Positions 32,857 to 41,938 of a stretch of 57,184 nt of DNA are shown here, piece after piece. Position 1 is the stretch's first letter; each line of letters starts with the position of its first letter. The stretch is from positions 2,754 to 59,937 of the forward strand of contig NZ_AOIU01000006.1 of the NCBI RefSeq assembly GCF_000337455.1, written 5' to 3'. The notes below the pieces were generated by a model. It did not search any database. It saw nothing but the letters and a program-made list of their open reading frames with translations, and was not told the DNA's origin. Both the position numbers and the translations under genes were made by a program. Source of the DNA: Halosimplex carlsbadense 2-9-1 (GTDB lineage: Archaea; Halobacteriota; Halobacteria; Halobacteriales; Haloarculaceae).

Positions 32857-35800
32857 ATGAAACCCGAGGACGAACGCTACTTCGAACGGCTCGAATCCGG
32901 GCTCGACGAGGCCTTCGACGTGGCCGAGGCGGCCCGCGAGCGCGGCGACGACCCCACCGATAGCGTCGAGATCCCGGTCGCTCGCGACATGGCCGACCGC
33001 GTCGAGAACATCCTCGGCATCGACGGCGTCGCCGAGCGCGTCCGCGAATTGGAGGGCGAGATGAGCCGCGAAGAGGCGGCGCTCGAACTGGTCTCCGACT
33101 TCGTCGACGGCGACGTGGGAGACTACGACTCCCGGGCGGGCAAGGTCGAGGGCGCCGTCCGCACCGCGGTCGCGCTGCTCACCGAAGGCGTGGTCGCCGC
33201 GCCCATCGAGGGGATCGACCGCGTCGAGATTCTCGAAAACGACGACGGCACGGAGTTCGTCAACGTCTACTACGCCGGCCCGATCCGCTCGGCCGGGGGG
33301 ACCGCGCAGGCGCTCTCCGTCCTCGTCGCCGACTACGCCCGCGCGATGCTCGGCATCGACCAGTACAAGGCCCGCGACGACGAGATCGGCCGCTACGCCG
33401 AGGAGATCGACCTCTACGACAAGGAGACCGGACTGCAGTACACCCCGAAAGAGAAGGAGAGCAAGTTCATCGCCGAGCACATGCCGATCATGCTCGACGG
33501 GGAGGCCACCGGCGACGAGGAGGTCTCGGGCTATCGGGATCTGGAGCGGATCGACTCCAACTCCACCCGCGGCGGGATGTGTCTCGTCATGGCCGAGGGG
33601 ATCGCGCTGAAAGCGCCGAAGATCCAGCGCTACACCCGAAATCTCGACGAGGTCGACTGGCCGTGGCTGCAGGACCTCATCGACGGCACGATAGGGAAAG
33701 ACGACGGCGATGACGAGGCCGACGACGGAGAGGACGGCGAAGCGACGGACGACGGCGACGACCCCGGGGAGGGCGAGGGAGACGGCGACGAACCCGCGGG
33801 ACCGCCCCGGCTGGACCCCTCGAAGAAGTTCCTGCGGGACCTCATCGCCGGTCGGCCGGTGTTCTCACACCCGAGCGAGGCCGGGGGCTTTCGCCTGCGC
33901 TACGGCCGAGCGCGCAACCACGGGAACGCGACCGCCGGCGTCCACCCGGCGACGATGCACCTCGTCGACGACTTCCTCGCGACGGGCACCCAGATCAAGA
34001 CCGAGCGCCCCGGGAAGGCCGCCGGCGTCGTTCCCGTCGACACCATCGAGGGCCCGACGGTCCGCCTGGCTAACGGCGAAGTCCGCCGCATCGACGACCC
34101 GGAGGAGGCGCTGGCGGTCCGCAACGGCGTCGAGAAGGTGATCGACCTGGGCGAGTACCTCGTCAACTACGGCGAGTTCGTCGAGAACAACCACCCGCTC
34201 GCGCCCGCCTCCTACACGGTCGAGTGGTGGGCCCAGGAGTTCGACGACGCCGGCGCGGACGTGCAGGCGATGCGCGACTCCCTGGACGTTGATCTCTCCG
34301 ACCCGAGCGCCGAGGAGGCGCTGGAGTGGGTCGAGGCGTACGACGCGCCGCTGCACCCGAAATACACCTACTGCTGGCACGACCTGTCGGTCGAGGAGGT
34401 GTGCGCGCTGGCCGACGCCGTCGACGAGGGGAGAATCGCGCAGACCGATGGTGCGGTCGTGCGGGACCCGGACGACCGCGACGACGACGGCGCGAGCGAG
34501 GCCCAGCACGACGCCGCGACCGACGGCCACGACCGCGACGCCGGCGCCGCGGCCGCCGGCGACCTCGTGATCCCGCGCTCACCCGAGGTATGCGACGCCG
34601 TCGAGCACCTCCTCGTCGAACACACCCAGACCGAGGACACGCTCGTGATCCCGGACTGGCGACCGCTCGTCCGGACGCTCGGCTTCGACGACTCGCTGGA
34701 ACGGTCGTGGACCCCTGACGACCTCTCGGAACGCGCGCGAGCGTACGGCGGCGGCGAGGCCAGCGACGCGCAACTCGAATCGTCGGCCGCCTCCACGGAG
34801 GACGGCGCCAACGCTATCCTCGCCGTCAACGAGATCGCGCCCTTCGAAGTCCGCGAACGGGCGCCCACTCGCATCGGCAACCGGATGGGCCGCCCGGAAA
34901 AATCCGAGAAGCGCGACCTCTCGCCGGCGGTCCACACGCTGTTCCCCATCGGCGAGGCCGGCGGCTCCCAGCGGAAGGTCGGCGACGCCGCCGTCGCCGG
35001 CGACAGCTACGACGACAGCCAGGGGAAGATCGAACTCGAAGTCGGCCGCCAGGAGTGTACCGACTGCGGCGAACGGACGTACAAGCCCCGCTGTCCCGAC
35101 TGCGGCGGCGTCTGCGAGGCCGTCTACGTCTGCCCGGACTGCGACCACGAGGTCGAACCCGACGAGTCCGGCCGCGCCGAATGTTCGCGCTGCGAGACTC
35201 TTGCCCGCCCCACCCAGACGACCGTCGTCGACGTGAACGCGGAGTTCAAGTCCGCGCTCGCGAACCTCAACGAGCGCCCCACCGCCTACGACGCGCTCAA
35301 AGCGGTGAAGGGGCTCTCCTCGGAGCAGAAGACGCCCGAACCCATGGAGAAGGGCATCCTCCGGGCGAAACACGGCGTCTCGGCGTTCAAGGACGGCACC
35401 GTCCGCTACGACATGACCGACCTGCCCGTCACGGCGGTCCGCCCCTCCGAGTTGGACGTGACCGCCGACGCCTTCCGGGCGCTGGGCTACGAGGCGGACA
35501 TCCACGGCCAGCCGCTCCAGCACGACGACCAGCTCGTCGAGCTGAACGTCCAGGACGTCGTCCTCTCGGAGGGCGCCGCCGAGCACATGCTCAAGACCGC
35601 CGACTTCGTCGACGACCTGCTCGAATCCTACTACGGTTTAGAGCCCTTCTACAACCTGGAGGAGCGCGACGACCTGGTGGGCGAACTCGTCTTCGGGATG
35701 GCGCCCCACACCAGCGCCGCGACAGTCGGGCGTGTTGTCGGATTTACGACAGCAGCAGTTGGGTACGCACATCCGTACTTCCACGCCGCGAAGCGCCGGA

Positions 35801-38649
35801 ATTGCTTCCACCCGGAGACGAAGGTATGGTACGAGGACGAGGCAGGCGAGTGGCGTCACGAACCCATCGCACGCTTGGTCGAGGAGCGACTCGACGACCC
35901 AGAGACGGACGACTTCGGCGCGCTCGTCGAGGAGATGGACGGGGAGATCAGTGTCCCGTCACTCACGGCCGACGGTCGGGAAGTGGTGAAGTCGGTCGAG
36001 GCAGTCTCGAAGCATCCATCGCCGGATCATCTCGTCCGTGTCGTCACCGAGAGCGGTCAGTCCGTGACGGTGACGCCCGATCACACGATGATCCGCTGGG
36101 AGGGGCGAAAAACGGAATGCGAGGCTCACGAACTGTCAGCTGGCGATGAGGTACCACGGTTCGACGGATCGCCCGACGGACTCGGTGTTGACACAGAACC
36201 CAGCGCGACAGCCGTCGACGGCGGATCGCCGAACGTTGAAGTAGTGGAACGAGTCGAGTACGTCCCAGCCGATGTCGACCACACTTACTGCCTCACAGTT
36301 GCAGACACGCACAGTCTCGTCGCGAACGGGCTTCATGCCGCGCAATGCGACGGAGACGAGGACTGCGTGATGCTCCTGATGGACGGTCTATTGAACTTCA
36401 GCAGACAGTACCTCCCCGACCAGCGCGGCGGGAGCGTCGCCGAGGATTCCCAACTCGTCGCCGTCGACCCCGACGGCGATGTTCAGTTCATGACGTTCGA
36501 CGAGTTCTGGGACGAACTCGAATCACCGATCGAGGCCGATGGGAAATTCCGCAAACGGACTTGCTACGCCGAGGGCTGGCAGACCTACGCGTTCGACGAC
36601 GAGCACGAGGCGTCCCTGAAACCCATCGAGAAGGCGATTCGGTATCGGGCGGACGACGACGAACAACTCCTCCGGATCGAGACACAGTTCGGCCGGTCGC
36701 TCGATATCACCGAACACCACAGCCTCTTCCGGTACGACGACGGGATCGAAGAGGTAGCCGGCGCGGAGCTCGAAGCCGGTGACCTCGTCGTCGCGCCGCG
36801 CGAACTGGGCATCGAACCGACCGAGACGACGATCGATGTGGCCGAGTGCGTCGACGAGCCCTACGTCGTCATCGACGACCACGTCGAGGACCTGCTACGG
36901 ACCGTGTGGGAATCGACCGAACACGGGAGTGACACCCACGCAGCGTTCAACTCCGGGCTATCATATCGGCTCTCGAAGACCAAGATATCGCTCGACCGCC
37001 TGGAGACGATCCTCGAGACGACCGATTTCGAAGTTCCGGACGATGTGAGTGTGGGTCTCACTGGCTCGGAGACGGGTATCACTCGAACGATTGAGGTCGA
37101 CGAGGACCTCGCGTGGTTCCTCGGACTGTTCGTTGCCGAGGGGTCGACGTCGAGCTTCAACCCGTGTATCCACAACGCCGACGAGGAACTGATCGACCGC
37201 GCTTCAGAAATCGCGACCCAGAAGTTCGGTATCGAACCGGGCCGTCGGTGGTCGAATCGCTCCTACGAACTTCGCTTCCCCGCCGTGTTCCGCGAAGTAC
37301 TCTACGCTCTGGGCTTCGAGGACGCGGATTCGTACGATTCGAGCGAGAAAGTCGTTCCCGAGTGCATCCTGCGCGCCCCGCGTGCGGTGGCTATCGAGTT
37401 CCTCCGCGGGTTCATCGCCGGTGACGGGAGCGACAAGACCGACGACAACGTCACCACGGTCGCGTTCCACACGACCAGCGACGACGTGAAAGACGGGGTC
37501 GTCTTCCTGCTCCACCGGCTCGGGCTCGTCGCAAACGTCTCCGAACGGACTGATCGCGAGGGGAACAGACAGGACATCTATACGGTGACGGTATCCGGCG
37601 GCGCCGAAGACAACCCGCTCCACAGGATTCTAAACGGCGAGGAGACCTACCAGCCCAAGAGCCTCGTTGTCTCGATCCCGGACGCGCTGATGGATCTCCG
37701 TGAGATGGACATCGAGGGCGTGAAGCAAACGATTCCGAAGTACCTCCTCCGGCGCGACAACGTCTCGCTGGAGAAACTCGGGGAGATGGTCGACGCACTC
37801 GAAACGCGTGATCTCCCGCCGGAAGCCGAGGCGAAACTCGACGAGATCCGACCGATCGTCGATGGCGACCTCTCGTACCTCCGAGTCACCGACATCGAGC
37901 GCGTCGACTACGACGGGTATCTCTACGACCTGCAGGTCGGCGGCGATCCGGTGTTCACCGCGAATTGGCTGTACGCCCACAACTCGATGGACGCACCCCT
38001 GGTCATGTCCTCGCGGATCGACCCCGCCGAGATCGACGACGAGGCGCACAACGTCGACATCATGCGGGAGTACCCGAAGGAGTTCTACGAGGCGACCCGG
38101 GAACTCGCCGACCCAGAAGACGTAGAGGACGTGATGACCATCGCCGAGGAGACGCTGGGCACCGACGAGGAGTACACGGGCTTCGACCACACCCACGACA
38201 CCACCAACATCGCCGCCGGGCCGGATCTGTCGGCGTACAAGACGCTCGGGTCGATGGAGGACAAGATGGACGCCCAATTGAACCTCTCGCGGAAGATTCG
38301 CGCCGTCGACGAGACGGACGTGGCCGAGCGCATCATCGAGTACCACTTCCTGCCCGACCTCATCGGGAACCTCCGGGCGTTTTCGCGACAGGACGTGCGC
38401 TGTCTGGACTGCGGGGAGAAGTACCGCCGGATGCCGCTGTCGGGCGACTGCCGGGAGTGTGGCGGCCGCGTCAACCTCACCGTCCACGAGGGGTCGGTCA
38501 ACAAGTACATCGAGACGGCGACGCGGGTCGCCGAGGAGTTCGGCTGTCGCACTTACACGAAACAGCGGCTGGAAGTCCTCGAACGGTCGATCAACCGCGT
38601 CTTCGAGGACGACACGAACAAGCAGTCCGGCATCGCCGACTTCATGTAG
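32857..38649 (+). CDS. polC: DNA polymerase D large subunit DP2 with two inteins
   Basis: A 1930-residue precursor of the catalytic subunit of the archaeal replicative polymerase PolD. The N-terminal part (YYAGPIRSAGGTAQALSVLV) is typical of DP2. An acidic insertion lies at about residues 282-316, a zinc-binding region at 734-780 (four CxxC pairs), and a C-terminal zinc finger (CLDCGEKYRR with CRECGG). Two inteins, residues 983-1163 and 1193-1709, interrupt the active site. Excision would join RRN-CDGDEDC and RGG-SMDAPLV, leaving a normal mature protein of about 1232 residues. The DGDED aspartates are catalytic in PolD. DP1 is not in the window. Confidence 0.97.
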   Translation: MKPEDERYFERLESGLDEAFDVAEAARERGDDPTDSVEIPVARDMADRVENILGIDGVAERVRELEGEMSREEAALELVSDFVDGDVGDYDSRAGKVEGAVRTAVALLTEGVVAAPIEGIDRVEILENDDGTEFVNVYYAGPIRSAGGTAQALSVLVADYARAMLGIDQYKARDDEIGRYAEEIDLYDKETGLQYTPKEKESKFIAEHMPIMLDGEATGDEEVSGYRDLERIDSNSTRGGMCLVMAEGIALKAPKIQRYTRNLDEVDWPWLQDLIDGTIGKDDGDDEADDGEDGEATDDGDDPGEGEGDGDEPAGPPRLDPSKKFLRDLIAGRPVFSHPSEAGGFRLRYGRARNHGNATAGVHPATMHLVDDFLATGTQIKTERPGKAAGVVPVDTIEGPTVRLANGEVRRIDDPEEALAVRNGVEKVIDLGEYLVNYGEFVENNHPLAPASYTVEWWAQEFDDAGADVQAMRDSLDVDLSDPSAEEALEWVEAYDAPLHPKYTYCWHDLSVEEVCALADAVDEGRIAQTDGAVVRDPDDRDDDGASEAQHDAATDGHDRDAGAAAAGDLVIPRSPEVCDAVEHLLVEHTQTEDTLVIPDWRPLVRTLGFDDSLERSWTPDDLSERARAYGGGEASDAQLESSAASTEDGANAILAVNEIAPFEVRERAPTRIGNRMGRPEKSEKRDLSPAVHTLFPIGEAGGSQRKVGDAAVAGDSYDDSQGKIELEVGRQECTDCGERTYKPRCPDCGGVCEAVYVCPDCDHEVEPDESGRAECSRCETLARPTQTTVVDVNAEFKSALANLNERPTAYDALKAVKGLSSEQKTPEPMEKGILRAKHGVSAFKDGTVRYDMTDLPVTAVRPSELDVTADAFRALGYEADIHGQPLQHDDQLVELNVQDVVLSEGAAEHMLKTADFVDDLLESYYGLEPFYNLEERDDLVGELVFGMAPHTSAATVGRVVGFTTAAVGYAHPYFHAAKRRNCFHPETKVWYEDEAGEWRHEPIARLVEERLDDPETDDFGALVEEMDGEISVPSLTADGREVVKSVEAVSKHPSPDHLVRVVTESGQSVTVTPDHTMIRWEGRKTECEAHELSAGDEVPRFDGSPDGLGVDTEPSATAVDGGSPNVEVVERVEYVPADVDHTYCLTVADTHSLVANGLHAAQCDGDEDCVMLLMDGLLNFSRQYLPDQRGGSVAEDSQLVAVDPDGDVQFMTFDEFWDELESPIEADGKFRKRTCYAEGWQTYAFDDEHEASLKPIEKAIRYRADDDEQLLRIETQFGRSLDITEHHSLFRYDDGIEEVAGAELEAGDLVVAPRELGIEPTETTIDVAECVDEPYVVIDDHVEDLLRTVWESTEHGSDTHAAFNSGLSYRLSKTKISLDRLETILETTDFEVPDDVSVGLTGSETGITRTIEVDEDLAWFLGLFVAEGSTSSFNPCIHNADEELIDRASEIATQKFGIEPGRRWSNRSYELRFPAVFREVLYALGFEDADSYDSSEKVVPECILRAPRAVAIEFLRGFIAGDGSDKTDDNVTTVAFHTTSDDVKDGVVFLLHRLGLVANVSERTDREGNRQDIYTVTVSGGAEDNPLHRILNGEETYQPKSLVVSIPDALMDLREMDIEGVKQTIPKYLLRRDNVSLEKLGEMVDALETRDLPPEAEAKLDEIRPIVDGDLSYLRVTDIERVDYDGYLYDLQVGGDPVFTANWLYAHNSMDAPLVMSSRIDPAEIDDEAHNVDIMREYPKEFYEATRELADPEDVEDVMTIAEETLGTDEEYTGFDHTHDTTNIAAGPDLSAYKTLGSMEDKMDAQLNLSRKIRAVDETDVAERIIEYHFLPDLIGNLRAFSRQDVRCLDCGEKYRRMPLSGDCRECGGRVNLTVHEGSVNKYIETATRVAEEFGCRTYTKQRLEVLERSINRVFEDDTNKQSGIADFM
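35803..36345 (+). other. Mini-intein 1 in PolD DP2 (181 residues, ends in Gln)
   Basis: It begins at Cys983 (CFHPETKVWYEDE) and ends before Cys1164. Block A, the block B TxxH motif (VTVTPDHTMIRWE, His1076) and block F/G (YCLTVADTHSLVANGLHAAQ) are present. There is no LAGLIDADG segment, so this is a mini-intein. The last residue is Gln rather than the usual Asn and the next extein residue is Cys. A Gln-ended intein in the same polymerase subunit is known from Pyrococcus abyssi, which supports that it can splice. Confidence 0.92.
36433..37983 (+). other. Intein 2 in PolD DP2 (517 residues, LAGLIDADG endonuclease)
   Basis: It begins at Ser1193 (SVAEDSQLVAVD) and ends with WLYAHN before Ser1710. 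The block B motif LDITEHHSLF follows. The two endonuclease motifs LAWFLGLFVAEG (near residue 1418) and AIEFLRGFIAGDG (near 1512) carry the metal-binding acidic residues. Block F/G (GYLYDLQVGGDPVFTANWLY) precedes the canonical His-Asn end. The endonuclease motifs are intact, so homing activity is plausible. The DNA is visibly less GC-saturated at third positions than the exteins. Confidence 0.95.
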
Positions 38650-39246
38650 CGACCATCGTTCCCGGCGAGGGCTGTTTTCGTGTGCCAGCGGCGGGGGATG
38701 CTCGGTGCAGGCGATAGACGTAGCAATCAACCGCGGCGCGTGCTGAGGCGCGCGTTCATGCGCGCCGGTAGTCGCGCGAGGGATACCTGAGCGAGCATAG
38801 CGAGCGAAGGAATCGGCTGGAGAGGCATGTGGCTGTTTGCGGTGCTGTGCGGGGCGGTTGCGGCTCCTGGTGTCCGCGCGACAGCGTTCGCGCGGGCTCG
38901 GGAGAGCGTGCTCTCCCGGTGGACTGAACGGACGAGGCGCGCGTGGCGGCGCAGCCGCCACGGCTTGCGGCGGTCGGCGGAGCCGACCGCCCTGCTCGCG
39001 TTTACGTGGTCGCCTGAGCGACCCCTATCCGCGCGGGTGGTGCCGAGAGCGCGGATATGTCACTCAGGTGACCGCGAGCGGGCCGAGGGCTTTCATCGCG
39101 TGCTGTCACCGGTAAGTGCGGTCGCTGTCGTTCGACTTCATTCCGCGACACGTCCAACAGAATCCACAACTCAACTCACAGGCCGTACCGACCGCTATCG
39201 CTCTCGCGACCGAAGCTATATCGGGCCGCGTCGCCCGAACGGACGT
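38650..39246. repeat. Hairpin-rich intergenic region
   Basis: This 600-bp gap after polC has no convincing gene but at least five perfect stem-loops. They are CCGCGCG/CGCGCGG (38874-38895), CGGGAGAG/CTCTCCCG (38899-38918), GTGGCGGC-GCA-GCCGCCAC (38943-38961), GCGGTCGGC-GGA-GCCGACCGC (38970-38990) and GGTCGC-CTGA-GCGACC (39008-39023). A GAGCGAGCATAGCGAGCGAA motif lies near 38790, like the spacers at 20.95 and 26.06 kb. The end of the gap (39181-39246) carries the promoter of the next gene, with GCTATAT at 39215-39221. Confidence 0.8.
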
Positions 39247-40476
39247 ATGACCGACGACGCGTCCGCTCCCGCAGTGGCTCCCCTCTCGGCCGACCACTAC
39301 GACGACTTTCGCCGGATCGTCGACTACGCGTTTCACCCCGAAGAAGGGCCCCGAACCTACGACGACGAGCCCGAGCGGATCGCCGACCGCTACGGGGCGT
39401 TCGTCGGCGACAACCTCGTGAGCATCTGCGGCCACTACGATTTCCGAGCGAACCTCCGCGGCGAGTGGGTGCCGCTGGCGGGGCTGGCCGCCGTCGCGAC
39501 GCCTCCGGAACACCGCCGGGAGGGGCACGTGGCCGCTCTCGTCGAGGACGCCCTGGATCGGTGGCGCGGCGAGTACCCGCTGGCGGCGCTGTGGCCGTTC
39601 TCGCGGTCGTACTACGAACAGTTCGGCTGGGCGACCGCCAACACCGCCACCACCTACACCTGCCCGCCCGAGCAACTGGCGTTCGCCCGCGGGGCGGCCC
39701 AGGGGCGCGCTCGGCCGGTCGAACCCGACGAGTGGCGCGCCCTGCAGTCGGTCCACGAGACGGCCGCCGAGGCGACGACGCTCGCGCTCAAGCGGCGTTC
39801 GGAGACGTGGTGGCGCGAGCGGGTCCTGAGCGAGGGCGGCGACGACCGCCCGTGGGCGTACGTCTGGGAGCGTGACGGCCAGCCGCGGGGGTATCTCGTA
39901 TACACGTTCGAGGACGACGGCGAGGGGTTCGGCGAACGACGGCTGGCGGTCGACGACATGGCCGCCGTCGACCACGAGGCGCGGCTCGGCCTCCTCGGCT
40001 TCCTCGCCGACCACGACTCCCAGACCACGGATATCCGCTTCGAGAGCGACGATCGGACGGATCTCCTCGACCTCGTCGACGACCCCGACGCGGTCGGCTG
40101 CGAGGTGGAGACGGGGCCGATGGTCCGCGTCGTCGACGTCGTCGACGCGCTCGAAGCCTGCCCCTATCCCGAGACCGCGAGCGCCGACCTCACCGTCCGC
40201 GTCACCGACGAGCGGGCCGAGTGGAACGACGGTCGCTTTCGGCTCACCGTCGAGGAGGGGACGGGCGAGTGCGAGCGGGTCGCGGTCGCCGACGGCGATT
40301 CGACGAGCGCCGACGCGACCCTCGACGCGGGGACGCTCTCGCAACTCGTCGTCGGGTATCACGACGCGGCGGCCGCGCGCCGCGTCGGCGACCTCTCGGT
40401 GGTCGAGGAGTCGGTCGCCGAAACCCTGACGGCGCTGTTCCCGCCCGAGCGGGTGTACCTGCGGACGTTCTTCTGA
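39247..40476 (+). CDS. Eis-like GNAT N-acetyltransferase
   Basis: A 409-residue protein with the three-part layout of the Eis family. An N-terminal GNAT domain has the acetyl-CoA site LAAVATPPEHRREGHVAALV and the FSRSYYEQFGW motif. A second GNAT-like domain and a C-terminal sterol-carrier-like domain (RLTVEEGTGECERVAVADGD) follow. Eis proteins acetylate amines such as aminoglycosides or protein lysines; the natural substrate in haloarchaea is unknown. TATA at 39215-39221 predicts a leaderless start at 39247. Confidence 0.87.
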   Translation: MTDDASAPAVAPLSADHYDDFRRIVDYAFHPEEGPRTYDDEPERIADRYGAFVGDNLVSICGHYDFRANLRGEWVPLAGLAAVATPPEHRREGHVAALVEDALDRWRGEYPLAALWPFSRSYYEQFGWATANTATTYTCPPEQLAFARGAAQGRARPVEPDEWRALQSVHETAAEATTLALKRRSETWWRERVLSEGGDDRPWAYVWERDGQPRGYLVYTFEDDGEGFGERRLAVDDMAAVDHEARLGLLGFLADHDSQTTDIRFESDDRTDLLDLVDDPDAVGCEVETGPMVRVVDVVDALEACPYPETASADLTVRVTDERAEWNDGRFRLTVEEGTGECERVAVADGDSTSADATLDAGTLSQLVVGYHDAAAARRVGDLSVVEESVAETLTALFPPERVYLRTFF

Positions 40477-40550
40477 CGGGCCCGCCGGTGGAAGCAGGAC
40501 GAGCCCCAGCCCCGAACAAGCCACTTCGGTGTTCGGGCCCAACCGTTCAC

Positions 40551-41246
40551 ATGTCCAGACCGGACGTGAACGACATCGCGCAGGTCGCGGCCGAGGAGAG
40601 CAAGGAGGTGCGCCGGGACCTCAGACAGACGCTCCTGTCGGGGCTGGCGCTGACGGTTCCGTTCCTGATCACCGTGCTCGTGCTGATCTGGGCGCTGGGG
40701 TTCGTCGCCGGACTGCTGGCGCCGCTGGCCGACGCGCTCACCGCGGTGGGTCCCGGCCGGGAGATGAGCGACTGGGTCGTGCAGCTGCTGGCCGGGGCCG
40801 TCGTGTTCGGGCTCGTCCTCGCCGTCGGCTTCGCCGCCCAGCACGGCCCGGACACGCAGATCGCCCGCCGGTTCGACGTACTCATGGAGGACCTGCCGGG
40901 GATCGGCTCCATCTACACCAGCGTCGAGCGGATGAGCGACGTGATGGTCGAGGGCGACACCGAGAGCTTCCGCGAGGTGAAAATCGTCGAGTTCCCCCGC
41001 GAGGACTGCTTCGCGCTGGCCTTCCTCACTGCCAGCACGCCGCCGGTCCTCGAAGACGCCGCCGACCACGGCGAGATGCAGACCGTCTTCGTCCCGATGG
41101 CGCCCAATCCGGTGATGGGCGGCCACCTCGTCAACCTCCCCGACGACCGCGTCTTCGACGTGGACCTCTCCGTCGAGGAAGGGATGCAGGCGATCATGAC
41201 CACCGGTATGGCCATCGACGAGGGCGCGCGGACCGACGACGGCTGA
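40551..41246 (+). CDS. DUF502 family membrane protein
   Basis: The 231-residue protein has two N-terminal membrane helices (LALTVPFLITVLVLIWALGF and LLAGAVVFGLVLAVGFAA). The DUF502 domain follows, with LPGIGSIYTSVERMSDVM, FREVKIVEFPREDCFALAFL, VFVPMAPNPVMGGHLV and LSVEEGMQAIMTTGMA. The family is widespread in bacteria and archaea and of unknown function. It stands 75 bp after the acetyltransferase gene. Confidence 0.9.
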   Translation: MSRPDVNDIAQVAAEESKEVRRDLRQTLLSGLALTVPFLITVLVLIWALGFVAGLLAPLADALTAVGPGREMSDWVVQLLAGAVVFGLVLAVGFAAQHGPDTQIARRFDVLMEDLPGIGSIYTSVERMSDVMVEGDTESFREVKIVEFPREDCFALAFLTASTPPVLEDAADHGEMQTVFVPMAPNPVMGGHLVNLPDDRVFDVDLSVEEGMQAIMTTGMAIDEGARTDDG

Positions 41247-41350
41247 GCGGCCGCCCGCCGCCGCATCACTTCCGACCGGCGAAGGGCCGGCGCCCGCGAC
41301 CCGCACACTGCCGGCCGCCGACTTACCCCGCTCGCGGCCCTCGCTCCGAT

Positions 41351-41833
41351 ATGAGTCTCGACGGCGAATCCGCACCCGAGTTCGAACTGCCGAGTACCGC
41401 CGGCGACACCGTCGCCCTCGCCGACGAACTGGCGTCGGGGCCGGCGGTCGTCCTGATCAACCGCGGCGTCTGGTGTTCCTTTTGCGCCGAGCAGCTCCAG
41501 ACGTTCAGCGAGGTGTCCTACGACATGTGGTTCCACGACGACGTGAGCGTCGTCCCGGTCGTCCCCGACCCGCTCCCCGAGGTCACGGAGATGCGCGACC
41601 GCTACGACCTGTCGATCCAGTTGCTGGCCGACCCCGACGGCGAAGTCTGCGAGCGCTACAGCGGCACGGAGGAGACGAGTCACGGCCTGACCGGCAAGGC
41701 CGCCACCTACGTGATCGACGAGTCGGGGACCGTCAGGTACGAGGACCGCTCGGACACCCCCGCCGACCGCACCTACGGTAACTGGGTGCGCTACTTCGTC
41801 CGGAACGGTTACGAACCGCCGTTCGAAGGATGA
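41351..41833 (+). CDS. Peroxiredoxin-like (AhpC/TSA/redoxin) protein
   Basis: A 160-residue thioredoxin-fold protein: APEFELPSTAGDTVALADEL, then GVWCSFCAEQLQTF with cysteines at 42 and 45, and a C-terminal GKAATYVIDESGTVRYEDRS. The CxxC spacing resembles thioredoxin-like redoxins more than typical 2-Cys peroxiredoxins, which have one peroxidatic Cys here. So it may act as a thiol reductant or a peroxidase. Confidence 0.85.
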   Translation: MSLDGESAPEFELPSTAGDTVALADELASGPAVVLINRGVWCSFCAEQLQTFSEVSYDMWFHDDVSVVPVVPDPLPEVTEMRDRYDLSIQLLADPDGEVCERYSGTEETSHGLTGKAATYVIDESGTVRYEDRSDTPADRTYGNWVRYFVRNGYEPPFEG

Positions 41834-41938
41834 GCCGCGGCGGGCGTCCGCGACGGCCCGCGTCCGAGCCACTCGACGACCGGGCGCCGCTCCACCCGAA
41901 ACGGTGGCCTTTTGCTCGCGCTCCGCGGGGGTTTCCAC

